NCBI RefSeq assembly: GCF_001650735.1
Contig: NZ_LXVY01000007.1
Span: 1 to 64,000 of the forward strand
Direction: 5' to 3'
Source of the DNA: Sphingomonas sp. TDK1
Lineage (GTDB): Bacteria > Pseudomonadota > Alphaproteobacteria > Sphingomonadales > Sphingomonadaceae
Length of the DNA stretch: 64,000 nt
The position numbers and the translations under genes are program-made. Every line of letters starts with the position of its first letter. The first letter of the stretch is position 1. Shown here piece after piece: positions 12,162-22,457 of the stretch. The notes under the pieces were generated by a model. That model searched no databases and was not told where the DNA came from. It was given only the letters and a program-made list of their open reading frames with translations.

Positions 12162-13946
12162 TCAATACAGCGCGTCGAGCCGCTCCGCATACACTGCCTT
12201 CAGCACGTGGCGGCGGATCTTCATGCTGGGCGTCAGCTGCTCGTTCTCGATCGTGAACGCCTGGTCGGCGAGGATGAACTTGCGCACCCGCTCGATCACC
12301 GAAAGGTCGCGATTCACCCGCTCCACCGCCGCCCCGATCGTCGCCTTGAAATCGGCATCGCGCGAGAGGTCGCGGAACTTGCAGGGCGTCGCGGTCTTCG
12401 CACAGAATTCCTGCACCCATTCGGGATCGGGCACGATCACGGCGGTCATATAGGGGCGCTTGTCGCCATAGAGCATTGCCTGCAGGATTTCCGGCTGCAG
12501 CGTCAGCATGCCCTCGATCTTCTGGGGCGAGACATTGTCGCCCTTGTCGTTGACGATGATGTCCTTCTTGCGATCGGTGATCTTGATGCGGCCCTGATCG
12601 TCGATCACGCCGATGTCGCCGGTATGAAGCCAGCCATTTTTCAGCACGCGCTCGGTTTCGGCCTCGTTGCGCCAATAGCCGTGCATCACCAGCTCACCGC
12701 GCACCAGGATCTCGCCGTCCTCGGCGATCTGGACCTCGACGCCTTCAAGCGGCGGCCCCACCGTGTCCATCTTCAGCCCGGCCTTGGGCCGATTGCACGA
12801 GATGACCGGGGCGGCCTCGGTCTGGCCATAGCCCTGCAGGAAGGTAAGGCCGAGCGATTCGAAGAAAGTGCCGACTTCCGGATTGAGCGGCGCGCCGCCG
12901 GAGACCAGCGCCTTGATCCGCCCGCCGAAGCGCTTGGCTAGCTTTGGACGCAGCGTCGCATTGAGCAGCAGGTTCATCGGCGCGTCGCGCAGCCCGGAGG
13001 CGCCGGCCGCCTTGCGGCTGCCGATCGCAACGGCCTTTTCCAGCAGGAAAGTCGCGAAATTGCCCTGTTTTTCCACCTGCTTGGTGATGCGGGTGCGCAG
13101 CACCTCGAACAGGCGCGGCACGACGACCATGATAGTCGGGCGTACTTCCTCGATGTTGGAAGCGAGCTTCTCCAGCCCCTCAGCATAATAGATCTGCCCG
13201 CCCAGCGCGATCGGGAAGAACTGGCCGCCGGTATGCTCATAGGCGTGCGAGAGGGGCAGGAAGGAGAGAAACACCTCGTCGCTCCAGCCGAAATCCTCGG
13301 AGATGACGGTGGTGCAGCCCTGGCAGTTATGGAGGATCGCACCATGATGCTGCATCACGCCGCGCGGCGATCCGCCCGTGCCGCTGGTGTAGATGATGCA
13401 GGCCAGATCCTCGCGCTTGAACGCCACGGCCGCCGCGGTGGCGGCAGGGTCGGCCGGGTGCGCGGCGATCAGTTCGTGGAAATCGTGAAATTCCAGGCTG
13501 CCCTGTTGGGCCAGGCGGACATCGTCGATGCCGATCACGATGCGCCCCGCCGAGGAGCGCAGCATCGCCGGCAGCAGCGTCTTGGCCAGCTTGGTGTTGG
13601 AAACGATGACCGCGCAAGCGCCCGAATTCTCCAGGATATGCTGGTGATCGCGTTCGGTATTCGTGGTGTAGGTGGGTACCGTGACGCAGCCGGCCGCCAT
13701 GATCGCAAGGTCGCTGATGCAGAATTCGGGGCGATTTTCGGAAACGAGCATCACCCGGTCGCCGGGTCGCAGCCCCAGCGTCTTCAGGGCGGCGGCGAGG
13801 CTCGCCACCTGTCGCGCGGCCTCGGCCCAACTGGTCGGGTGCCATTCGCCGCCGGCCTTGTGCCACAGAAAGGGGGCGTTTCCCTTCTCCGTGGCGCGGG
13901 CGAAGAACATCGCCACCAGATTATCGAAATGTTCGAGCTTGCGCAT
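12162..13946 (-). CDS. Long-chain fatty acid-CoA ligase (AMP-forming, FadD15-like)
   Basis: Activates fatty acids to acyl-CoA through an acyl-adenylate (594 aa). It is an ANL superfamily enzyme with the AMP/P-loop motif IIYTSGTGGSPRGVM, the A5 motif GYGQTEAAPVIS, and the A7/A8 region WLHTGDIGVID and KITDRKKDIIVNDKGDNVSP. I chose ATG 13946 (MRKLEHFDNLVAMFFARA) because GGGGAG and AGGA precede it on the minus strand; the reading frame stays open to 14021 but that stretch does not look coding. It lies 46 nt downstream of the gamma-glutamyltransferase gene on the same strand. FadD15-type is the closest subtype by eye; chain-length preference cannot be read. Confidence 0.92.
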   Translation of the reverse strand: MRKLEHFDNLVAMFFARATEKGNAPFLWHKAGGEWHPTSWAEAARQVASLAAALKTLGLRPGDRVMLVSENRPEFCISDLAIMAAGCVTVPTYTTNTERDHQHILENSGACAVIVSNTKLAKTLLPAMLRSSAGRIVIGIDDVRLAQQGSLEFHDFHELIAAHPADPAATAAAVAFKREDLACIIYTSGTGGSPRGVMQHHGAILHNCQGCTTVISEDFGWSDEVFLSFLPLSHAYEHTGGQFFPIALGGQIYYAEGLEKLASNIEEVRPTIMVVVPRLFEVLRTRITKQVEKQGNFATFLLEKAVAIGSRKAAGASGLRDAPMNLLLNATLRPKLAKRFGGRIKALVSGGAPLNPEVGTFFESLGLTFLQGYGQTEAAPVISCNRPKAGLKMDTVGPPLEGVEVQIAEDGEILVRGELVMHGYWRNEAETERVLKNGWLHTGDIGVIDDQGRIKITDRKKDIIVNDKGDNVSPQKIEGMLTLQPEILQAMLYGDKRPYMTAVIVPDPEWVQEFCAKTATPCKFRDLSRDADFKATIGAAVERVNRDLSVIERVRKFILADQAFTIENEQLTPSMKIRRHVLKAVYAERLDALY

Positions 13947-13992
13947 TCCTACTCCCCTGCAGGCGCCCCATCTTGTCCTTGAGCGTCCTACG

Positions 13993-15711
13993 TCATTCCG
14001 ACGGGCGGTTGGGCTTGGCACCCACCCGCTGTATAACCGTTACCGTGCCGTCCTGATCCATCGCCACGCCTTCGCTGCGCGGATCGGCGGCGCCTACCCA
14101 GCGGCCACGCACGCGTTCGATGGCATTGGCCTTGAGGCCGAGCGGCGCGGCGCGGACATCCTCGCCCAGCGCACGCAGCGCCGGCAGCATCGCATCCAGC
14201 TGGGTCCCCTGCTCGGCGATGGCGGTCTTGCCCGGCGCATAGAGCAGCCCGAGGCCGATCGCATCCTGCGCCGGGAGCTTCCAGTCGACGACGCCGATGA
14301 TCGCCTTCGCCACCTGCGCGATGATCGTCGACCCGCCCGCTGCGCCTACCGCAAGGCGTACCTTGCCGTCCGGCCCGAACACGATCGTCGGCGCCATCGA
14401 GCTGCGCGGGCGCTTGCCGCCTTCGACCCGATTGGCGGCGAGATACCCGTCCTTCACCGGCACGATGTCGAAATCGGTCAGCTGGTTGTTGAGGATCGTG
14501 CCGTCGACGGTGAGGCCCGATCCGAACGGCCCCTCCACCGTCGTCGTGACCTCCGCGACGTTACCGGTACCATCGGTCACCGCAAGGTCGGTGGTGCCGG
14601 CGACTTCCTGCACCTTGGCGAGCACGCGCTTCGGCGCGCCGGGCGGCGTGCCGGCGGCGACGCTTGGCATCGTGCTTGCCGGATTGATCAGTGCGGACCG
14701 GCGGGCGATATAGCCGCGGTCGAGCAGGCCCTTCAGCGGCACCGAGACAAAGTCCGGGTCGCCCAGGTAGAGATCGCGATCCGCATAGGCGAGGCGCGAG
14801 CTTTCGGCGAACAGATGCCAGGCCGTGGCCGACTCTTTGCCCAGCTTGCCCATGTCGAAGCGCTCGAGCTGCGCCAGGATCATCAGCACCGTGATTCCGC
14901 CCGAGGAAGGCGGTCCCATCGAACAGACCTTGTAGCCTCGATAGCGCCCGCACAGGACCGGGCGTGCCTTGGCATCATAGGCCGCAAGGTCGCCGGTGGT
15001 CATCTTCGAAGGGTTGCGGGCCGCCCCGTTGACGGTAGCGACCAGCTTCGCGGCCTGGGGCCCGACATAGAAGCTGTCCGCCCCCTGCCTCGCGATGCGT
15101 TCGAGCAGCGCCGCCTGCTCCGGATTGCGCACCGTGGTGCCGGCAGGCAGCGGCTTGCCGTCGCTGCCGAAGAACAGTGCGCGATAGGCGGGGTCGACAT
15201 GGCCGGAGAACTGGGCGAGCGAGTTGTTCATCCGCGGGCTCAGCACGAAGCCGTCGCGGGCGAGGCGGATGGCCGGCGCGAACAATTGCGCCCAGGCGAG
15301 CTTGCCGGACTTCGCATGCGCCAGCGCCATCGCGCGAAGCGCACCCGGCACGCCGACGCTGCGCCCGCCCGGCACTGCCGCGAAATGGCTGAGCGGCTTG
15401 CCCCCAGCGTCATAGAACCAATGGTCGTCGGCAGCCATCGGGGCTGTCTCACGGCCGTCTACCGTCGTGGTTGCGCGGGTCTTGGCGTCGTAGAGGACGA
15501 GGAAGCTGCCGCCGCCCAGGCCCGAGCTTTGTGGCTCGACCACGCCCAGGGCGAGCATCGTCGCGATCGCGGCATCGGTGGCGTTGCCGCCGGCCCGCAG
15601 TATCTCCACGCCTGCCGCCGCGGCGCGCGGATCGGCAGCGCTTACCATGCCCTGGGCATGGGCGAGCAGCGGCGTGAACAGTAGGAGGAGCAGCGCGGCC
15701 AGGTTCTTCAT
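13993..15711 (-). CDS. ggt: Gamma-glutamyltransferase
   Basis: Periplasmic enzyme (572 aa) that hydrolyses or transfers the gamma-glutamyl group of glutathione. The signal peptide is MKNLAALLLLLFTPLLAHAQ. The large-subunit start (MVSAADPRAAAAGVEILRAG) and GNATDAAIATMLALGVVEPQ are typical. The precursor would self-cleave before the Thr of VAGTTDLAVTDGTGNVAEV (around residue 372), followed by PFGSGLTVDGTILNNQ and the SSMAPTIVF and GAAGGSTIIAQV region. It lies 39 nt after pyrD on the same strand and upstream of the acyl-CoA ligase, which could make one transcript. Length is normal. Confidence 0.95.
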   Translation of the reverse strand: MKNLAALLLLLFTPLLAHAQGMVSAADPRAAAAGVEILRAGGNATDAAIATMLALGVVEPQSSGLGGGSFLVLYDAKTRATTTVDGRETAPMAADDHWFYDAGGKPLSHFAAVPGGRSVGVPGALRAMALAHAKSGKLAWAQLFAPAIRLARDGFVLSPRMNNSLAQFSGHVDPAYRALFFGSDGKPLPAGTTVRNPEQAALLERIARQGADSFYVGPQAAKLVATVNGAARNPSKMTTGDLAAYDAKARPVLCGRYRGYKVCSMGPPSSGGITVLMILAQLERFDMGKLGKESATAWHLFAESSRLAYADRDLYLGDPDFVSVPLKGLLDRGYIARRSALINPASTMPSVAAGTPPGAPKRVLAKVQEVAGTTDLAVTDGTGNVAEVTTTVEGPFGSGLTVDGTILNNQLTDFDIVPVKDGYLAANRVEGGKRPRSSMAPTIVFGPDGKVRLAVGAAGGSTIIAQVAKAIIGVVDWKLPAQDAIGLGLLYAPGKTAIAEQGTQLDAMLPALRALGEDVRAAPLGLKANAIERVRGRWVGAADPRSEGVAMDQDGTVTVIQRVGAKPNRPSE

Positions 15712-15750
15712 GGTCCTAGGCCTAGCGCGCTTTGCCCCGGAGGCAAGCCG

Positions 15751-16728
15751 TCAGGCGAGCGCCCTGGCGATCGCGCGTGCCAGTCCGGGGCCGCGATAGA
15801 CCAGGGCCGAATAGACCTGCACCAGCACCGCGCCGGCATCGATGCGCCGCTTCGCCTCGTCCGGGCCGTCGATGCCGCCGGCGGAAATCAACGGTACCTC
15901 CCCGCCCGAAAGCTCTCGGGCCTCGACCAGCTTGGCGCGGGCGAGCGCCTGGAGCGGCTTGCCCGACAGGCCTCCGGCTTCGCCGCCATGCGGGGAAGCG
16001 AGGGGCGGGCGCGAGATGGTGGTGTTGGAGACGATCAGCGCATCGACATGGTTGTCGATCGCCGCGCGTACCGCGCCCTCAAGCCCTGCGCGGTCGAGAT
16101 CGGGCGCGACCTTCAGAAACAGCGGCGTCTTCCCCCGCGCGGCGTCCGCGGCTGCCAGCAGTTCGTCAAGTGCGGGGCGGGATTGCAGATCGCGCAGCCC
16201 CGGCGTGTTGGGCGAGCTGACGTTGATCGTGATATAGTCCGCATGCGGGGCCGCCTTGGTCACGCCCAGCGCATAATCGGCGACGCGATCCGTCGAATCC
16301 TTGTTGGCGCCGACATTGATGCCGAGCATTCCGGGCCGCTTCTTCAGCCGTGCGATGCGTGCCAGCGCCGCGTCGATGCCGCCATTGTTGAAGCCCATGC
16401 GGTTGATTACCGCTTCGTCTTCCACCAACCGGAACAGGCGGGGGCGGGGATTGCCCGGCTGTGGCCGCGGCGTCAGCGTGCCGACCTCCACGGCGCCAAA
16501 GCCCAGCGCGAACAGTCCGGCGATCGCTTCGGCATCCTTGTCCAGGCCGGCAGCAAGACCAACCCGATTCGGGAATGTCAGGCCCGCCAAGGTGACCGGC
16601 GTCGCCGATTCGGGACCGCTGCCCAGCGGCGTGCCGGCGCTTCCCCACAGCGCCAGCGCCCGAATCGCGGCGCGATGCGCCTGCTCCGCATCGAGCGCGT
16701 AGACCAGGTCGAGAAGAATATTGCCCAT
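15751..16728 (-). CDS. pyrD: Dihydroorotate dehydrogenase (quinone), class 2
   Basis: Oxidises dihydroorotate to orotate with FMN and passes electrons to quinone at the inner membrane; step 4 of pyrimidine synthesis (about 325 aa). The N-terminal helix (ILLDLVYALDAEQAHRAAIR) is the class 2 membrane-associating extension. Core motifs are FPNRVGLAAGLDKDAEAI, the FMN-site GFGAVEVGTLTPRPQPGNP, catalytic Ser in NVSSPNTPGLRDLQ, KVAPDL and SAGGIDGPDEA. ATG 16728 has a weak GAG upstream; ATG 16740 (MSGAMGN) is an equal alternative. The pathway partner pyrE lies at 35.8 kb. Confidence 0.95.
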   Translation of the reverse strand: MGNILLDLVYALDAEQAHRAAIRALALWGSAGTPLGSGPESATPVTLAGLTFPNRVGLAAGLDKDAEAIAGLFALGFGAVEVGTLTPRPQPGNPRPRLFRLVEDEAVINRMGFNNGGIDAALARIARLKKRPGMLGINVGANKDSTDRVADYALGVTKAAPHADYITINVSSPNTPGLRDLQSRPALDELLAAADAARGKTPLFLKVAPDLDRAGLEGAVRAAIDNHVDALIVSNTTISRPPLASPHGGEAGGLSGKPLQALARAKLVEARELSGGEVPLISAGGIDGPDEAKRRIDAGAVLVQVYSALVYRGPGLARAIARALA

Positions 16729-16784
16729 GGCACCGCTCATGCATCGCAAGGCAAACGTCGTCAAAGGCTGGGATGTCGAATCCG

Positions 16785-16898
16785 TACAATACCGGGCCTC
16801 CCGAATCGGGTAGAGCATCCCTGCGACCCGAGGGGTTCCGCTTAACGGGGGGAACCCTTTCCTTTCGGCCCGGCCAGGCAACTGGCCGGGCCTCTTTT
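16785..16898 (+). ncRNA. Candidate small RNA ending in a strong hairpin terminator
   Basis: This gene-free stretch between pyrD and the AraC gene is rich in hairpins on the plus strand. A TACAAT at 16785-16790 could be a -10 element but has no good -35. GGGTTCC at 16833-16839 pairs with GGAACCC at 16851-16857, and a perfect terminator hairpin follows at 16867-16892. No plus-strand gene lies upstream that would need this terminator. I do not recognise a known RNA family (not SRP RNA, tmRNA or RNase P). The bases could instead form the 5' leader of pyrD read on the minus strand. Confidence 0.3.
16867..16898 (+). terminator. Strong intrinsic terminator, plus strand
   Basis: Perfect 11-bp stem GGCCCGGCCAG / CTGGCCGGGCC with a GCAA tetraloop, followed by TCTTTT. 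On the minus strand the hairpin is followed by GAAAGG, so it should work only for plus-strand transcription. It lies about 180 nt before the AraC gene. Confidence 0.8.
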
Positions 16899-17075
16899 CC
16901 GTTGCGCTCCGTGCGCGAACATGCTCCAGCTGTGCGACGAACCGAAGCACAGGGGAACAGCTTCGCATGCGTGGCGCCGAAGAGGGCCAGTTGGCGGTCG
17001 CGCCGCGCGAAAGCGACGGAGCGGGTCCGGCTTTTGACATTCGCTTTCAGCCGTCCGCCGGGCGGCTGATACCCC

Positions 17076-17897
17076 ATGTCGATAGCTTTTACCTCGCGCA
17101 CATACACACAGTGCATCGAAGGCGTCGAGCGGGTCGATCTCGGCCAGTGGCGCTTTCTCCTGCATGGCAGCGGGCATGTGACCTTCCCGGACGGGCATCG
17201 CGAGGCGACGATGCCGGTCATGGTCACCGGCCCCGGCACCGCGCACTGGACCTACCGCATCGAGGGGCCCTTCCGCTGCTTCGGCATGTCGCTGCGCGGC
17301 ATCGGCTGGCGCACGCTGATCGGTCGACCGGCCGATCAGGTGGCGGATCGGCTGGTCGATGCGGCGGAGATCTTCGGTCCGGAGATCCACGCGCTGCATG
17401 CCGAGCTCTGTCGCCTGGAGACGCTGGAAGAGATGGCGGCGGCGGTAGAGCCGTTGCTGATGCGCCGGCTGGATGCCGCACGGCGCGTGCCGACGGCGCA
17501 TATCGCCTTCCTGCGCATCGTGCGGGAATGGGCGGCCTCCGGCGATCCCACCATCGATGCGCTGTATGACGCCATGCAGGTGGAAACCGGCATGGGGCAG
17601 CGGCAGGTGCAGCGGCTGTGCAAGGAGTATTTCGCCGGGCCGCCCAATCACCTTCGCCGCAAGTTTCGGGCGATCGGCGCTGCCATGCGGATCCACCAGG
17701 GCGCCCCGCTTGCCGAGGTGATGGTGCCCTTTGCCGACCAGTCGCACATGATCAACGAGATCAAGCATTTTACAGGGCATACCCCGGGATCGTTGCGTGA
17801 CGCGATCGATCCGGTACTGGCGGCGACACTGGAGAATGAGAAGTTCCACTTTCTCCCCGATGTGATCCCCGAGACGGTTGACCTCAGCGGCCGCTAG
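17076..17897 (+). CDS. AraC-family transcriptional regulator
   Basis: DNA-binding regulator of 273 aa. The N-terminal half (residues 1-120) looks like a small ligand-sensing beta domain (GQWRFLLHGSGHVTFPDGHR, MVTGPGTAHWTYRI). The C-terminal half carries two helix-turn-helix motifs: MQVETGMGQRQVQRLCKEYF with GPPNHLRRKFR, then ADQSHMINEIKHFTGHTPGS. In the second motif the usual FxDQSHFxRxFRxxxGxTP reads ADQSHMINEIKHFTGHTPGS. Effector and targets are unknown. It is a single gene in front of the suf operon, with no obvious link to it. Confidence 0.9.
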   Translation: MSIAFTSRTYTQCIEGVERVDLGQWRFLLHGSGHVTFPDGHREATMPVMVTGPGTAHWTYRIEGPFRCFGMSLRGIGWRTLIGRPADQVADRLVDAAEIFGPEIHALHAELCRLETLEEMAAAVEPLLMRRLDAARRVPTAHIAFLRIVREWAASGDPTIDALYDAMQVETGMGQRQVQRLCKEYFAGPPNHLRRKFRAIGAAMRIHQGAPLAEVMVPFADQSHMINEIKHFTGHTPGSLRDAIDPVLAATLENEKFHFLPDVIPETVDLSGR

Positions 17898-17907
17898 GCC
17901 CACATGG

Positions 17908-17934
17908 CCAATCGGATCAACTTTGTCCGATTGG
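17908..17934. promoter_or_regulatory. 9-bp inverted repeat upstream of the rrf2/suf operon (candidate operator)
   Basis: CCAATCGGA (17908-17916) and TCCGATTGG (17926-17934) are perfect inverted arms with a 9-nt spacer, ending 7 nt before the rrf2 start codon. The right arm runs into the GGGAG ribosome-binding site (17933-17936 and neighbours). A dyad of this size in front of a regulator gene is a natural autoregulatory operator. In RNA it could form a hairpin next to the ribosome-binding site. The sequence is not like the E. coli IscR boxes. Confidence 0.5.
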
Positions 17935-17940
17935 GAGTCG

Positions 17941-18452
17941 ATGCGTCTTTCGAGCCTCGCCGATTATGCCGTGGTGATGCTGGCGGCTGCCGCCCGGCAC
18001 TGCGGCGCGTCGTGCCGGCTCAACGCGACGCTGCTCGCGAGCGAGACGGGCTTGCCCCTGCCGACCGTGCAGAAGCTGGTGAGCAAGCTCTCCGCTGCCG
18101 GCCTGATCGAAAGCGCGCGCGGCACCGGCGGCGGCTTCCGGCTGGCACGACCGCCCGCGGCGATCAGCCTTGCCGATATCGTCGAGGCGATTGAGGGCCC
18201 GATCGCGCTGACCGTCTGCGTCGACTCGGCCCGACATGACTGCGCTGTGGAAGGCAATTGCCGGGTAAAGCCGCATTGGGGCGTGGTGAGCGATGCGGTG
18301 CGGTCCGCGCTTGCCCAGGTCAGTCTCGCCAGCCTCAGCGGTCCTCCGGCGCTTGCGGGCCTCACCGCACCGGTGCATGGGCTCGCGCCTTCCACCCCCG
18401 ACCTTTCTTCTCCTTCTCCGGCGCTCGCCGGAGAAAGCCAGGTATCTTTCTG

Positions 18453-18453
<1 letters not shown>
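17941..18453 (+). CDS. Rrf2-family Fe-S responsive regulator of the suf operon
   Basis: Winged-helix regulator of about 170 aa, of the type usually called SUF system FeS assembly regulator. The N-terminus [20 protein letters not shown] and [20 protein letters not shown] (recognition helix) match Rrf2 proteins. C93, C101 and C107 ([15 protein letters not shown]) are candidate Fe-S ligands; the spacing differs slightly from IscR. The last 35 residues are Pro/Ser-rich and overlap a palindromic repeat. The stop overlaps the sufB start (TGATG). It probably senses Fe-S status and controls the whole operon. Confidence 0.9.
18414..18435. repeat. Palindrome inside the 3' end of rrf2
   Basis: TTCTCCGGCG and CGCCGGAGAA are perfect 10-bp arms around a CT centre. 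It encodes part of the Pro/Ser-rich tail of the Rrf2 protein and ends 18 nt before the sufB ATG. It looks like an intergenic repeat captured by the reading frame. It is followed by no T-run, so it is a poor terminator, but it could modulate mRNA stability or sufB translation. Confidence 0.7.
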
Positions 18454-19916
<1,463 letters not shown>

Positions 19917-20013
19917 TCGGCCATAGTTCCATTTCCAGCGTCGCTCAGCGTGCGCTCATCCGCGCGGGCGTAGCGACGACGCAGGGCCGCGTTCCGGGCC
20001 CGCAGGAGTATAG

Positions 20014-20436
20014 ATGATGTTGAACGCCCTTCTCGCGGTTGCCTTTGCTCTCCAGGGCGGCGTTGCGATCGACAGCTCGGCGCAGTTCGGCGCGGCGACC
20101 AACCATGCGCGCTGCATCGTCCGCGCGATCGGCGTGGCGCCTGCCGATGCCGGTGCGCGTTCGGCCAAGGTCGCGAGCGCGATCAAGCAGTGCCGTGATT
20201 TTCTCGATTCCGATTTCCAGGCCGGCCGCCTGCTGCTCAACGATCGACCCTATCAGCCGAGCGCCTGGCGCAAGCTGACGCCGGTGCTCGATGCGATCGA
20301 AGCCGACATCAAGGCCAGCGTCACCGCGCCCAAGCAGTACAAGATCATGTGGAAGCTGCCCGACGGCGCACTGGTCGATGCCTATGACGCGGGCGCGCAG
20401 CCCAAGACCCTCTCTCTCGTGACCGTGGCGATCTGA
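20014..20436 (+). CDS. Secreted protein of unknown function inside the suf operon
   Basis: Protein of 140 aa lying between sufB and sufC on the same strand. It starts MMLNALLAVAFALQGGVAID, a likely short signal peptide. The mature part has two Cys (in HARCIVRAIG and IKQCRDFLD), which could form a disulfide, and ends with PDGALVDAYDAGAQPKTLSL. No family recognised. It starts 97 nt after sufB and ends 5 nt before sufC, so it must be co-transcribed. A periplasmic product in a cytoplasmic Fe-S assembly operon is unexpected. ATG 20017 is an alternative start. Confidence 0.82.
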   Translation: MMLNALLAVAFALQGGVAIDSSAQFGAATNHARCIVRAIGVAPADAGARSAKVASAIKQCRDFLDSDFQAGRLLLNDRPYQPSAWRKLTPVLDAIEADIKASVTAPKQYKIMWKLPDGALVDAYDAGAQPKTLSLVTVAI

Positions 20437-20441
20437 ACCCC

Positions 20442-21181
<740 letters not shown>

Positions 21182-21185
<4 letters not shown>

Positions 21186-22264
21186 CCGTGCTCGATCTTC
21201 CCTCGGCGCGGCAGGAGGCGTGGCGCTGGTCCGACATGGACACGCTGCGCGCCGCAGCCGAGAGCCCGCAGGTGGCGGCCACCGTCGACCCTGCCGATCT
21301 GTTCCTCGACTTGGACGGCCCGCGCCTGTGCTTCGTCGACGGCGTGTTCGAGCCCGCGCACAGCCGCCCGGGCCCGGTGGAAGTGACGCGGCAGATCGCC
21401 GCGACCGACCACCCGCTCGGCAGCCTGGCGGTGGGCGAGGGCTGGGCGCTGCACCTGGGCCCCGAGCATGCCGCGACCTGCATCCAGATCGTGCACCTCG
21501 GCACCGGCGGCGAGAATCATGTGCCCGCGCGCATCCTGCTCGCCGACGATGCCGTCGCGACGGTGGTCGAGACCTATGCCGGCACCGGCTGGGCCAACCG
21601 GCTGACCGCGATCGCGCTCGGCAAGGGCGCGCGGCTGATGCGCTCGGTGCGGCTGGTGCAGACCGGCGGGTTCGTCTCGATCCGCGACGAGGCGGAGATC
21701 GGCGAGGCGGCGAGCCTCGTCTCGATCTTCCTCGGTGCGGGGGGCATGGGCAGCCGGATCGACGGCGCGCTGACGCTGACCGGCAAGGGCGCCTTCGCCG
21801 AGATGGGCGGCGCGCTGCTCACCGGCGGCACCCAGCGGCAGGAAGCCGCGGTGGCCGTCCGGCACGAGCAGATCGAAGGCACGTCGCGCCAGATCTGGCG
21901 CGCGGTCGCGGCCGACCAGTCGGTGGCGAGCCTTGCCGCGCGGGTGGAAGTCGCGCGCGGCGCGCAGCAGACCGATGGCGAACAGTCGCTGCGCGGGCTG
22001 CTGCTCCAGCGCACCGCAACGGTGAACCTCAAGCCCGAACTCGAAATCTTCGCCGACGACGTGAAGTGCGCGCACGGCGCGACGGTCGGTGAGCTCGATC
22101 GCAACGCGCTCTTCTATCTGCAGAGCCGGGGCATCGAGGACGCGCAGGCCAAGGCGCTGCTGACCCATGCTTTCGTGACGGATGCGCTGGCGCGGATCGG
22201 CGAAGAGCCGGTGCGCGAAGCCTTTGCGGCTGACGCGGCCAGGTGGCTGGAGGCGGCGCTGTGA
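21182..22264 (+). CDS. sufD: Fe-S cluster assembly protein SufD
   Basis: Partner of SufB in the SufBC2D scaffold (360 aa, GTG start overlapping the sufC stop). The N-terminal part is divergent. The C-terminal beta-helix region is well conserved: NLKPELEIFADDVKCAHGAT, VGELDRNALFYLQSRGI, then AQAKALLTHAFVTDAL. The cysteine and histidine of DVKCAHGAT are at the SufB-SufD interface in characterised homologues. It is somewhat shorter than E. coli SufD. Confidence 0.95.
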
Positions 22265-22287
22265 GTGTCGTGAGCTACACCGCGCTC

Positions 22288-22457
22288 AAGCCTCTCCCCT
22301 TCAGGCGCACCGGGTCGGCGCTGCCCCCGGCAGCGCCTGAACAGCGCGGGGCGCTGTTCACCCGGCGCGGGGTTGGGGTGGGGGACTTCATTTGGAGTGC
22401 GGCCCATGCCTCTCGGTCATGCCCCACCCCAGCCTCTCCCCTGAAGGGGAGGGGCTT
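22288..22457. repeat. Large palindromic repeat between sufD and sufS
   Basis: A 170-nt non-coding element with inverted ends: AAGCCTCTCCCCTTCAGG on the left, and CCTGAAGGGGAGGGGCTT at the right end. The right end forms its own hairpin (about 22433-22454). It resembles the element before sufA at about 24144-24252 in its ends. It looks like a MITE/REP-type repeat and carries no reading frame. It directly provides the GGGGAGGGG ribosome-binding site of sufS. Confidence 0.75.
22433..22454 (+). promoter_or_regulatory. Hairpin sequestering the sufS ribosome-binding site
   Basis: The mRNA segment CCTCTCCCCT pairs with AGGGGAGGGG around a GA turn (ten pairs, one G-U). The descending arm is the Shine-Dalgarno sequence of sufS, with GGAGG at 22448-22452 five bases before ATG 22458. 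When the hairpin forms, ribosome access should fall. Both arms belong to the palindromic repeat. The pairing is seen in the sequence; the regulatory effect is inference. Confidence 0.5.

Noticed and set aside
13672-15684. Plus-strand frame of 670 aa opposite the acyl-CoA ligase and ggt
   Set aside because: Antisense shadow of two well-supported minus-strand genes.
16741-16900. 6S RNA or SRP RNA in the pyrD-araC intergenic region
   Set aside because: The SRP core sequence is absent, and I cannot find the closing stem and central bubble expected of 6S RNA. I kept only an unnamed small RNA candidate.
22392-22457. Upstream extension of sufS through the palindromic repeat
   Set aside because: The extra codons are repeat sequence. 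ATG 22458 has a strong ribosome-binding site and matches the usual SufS N-terminus.
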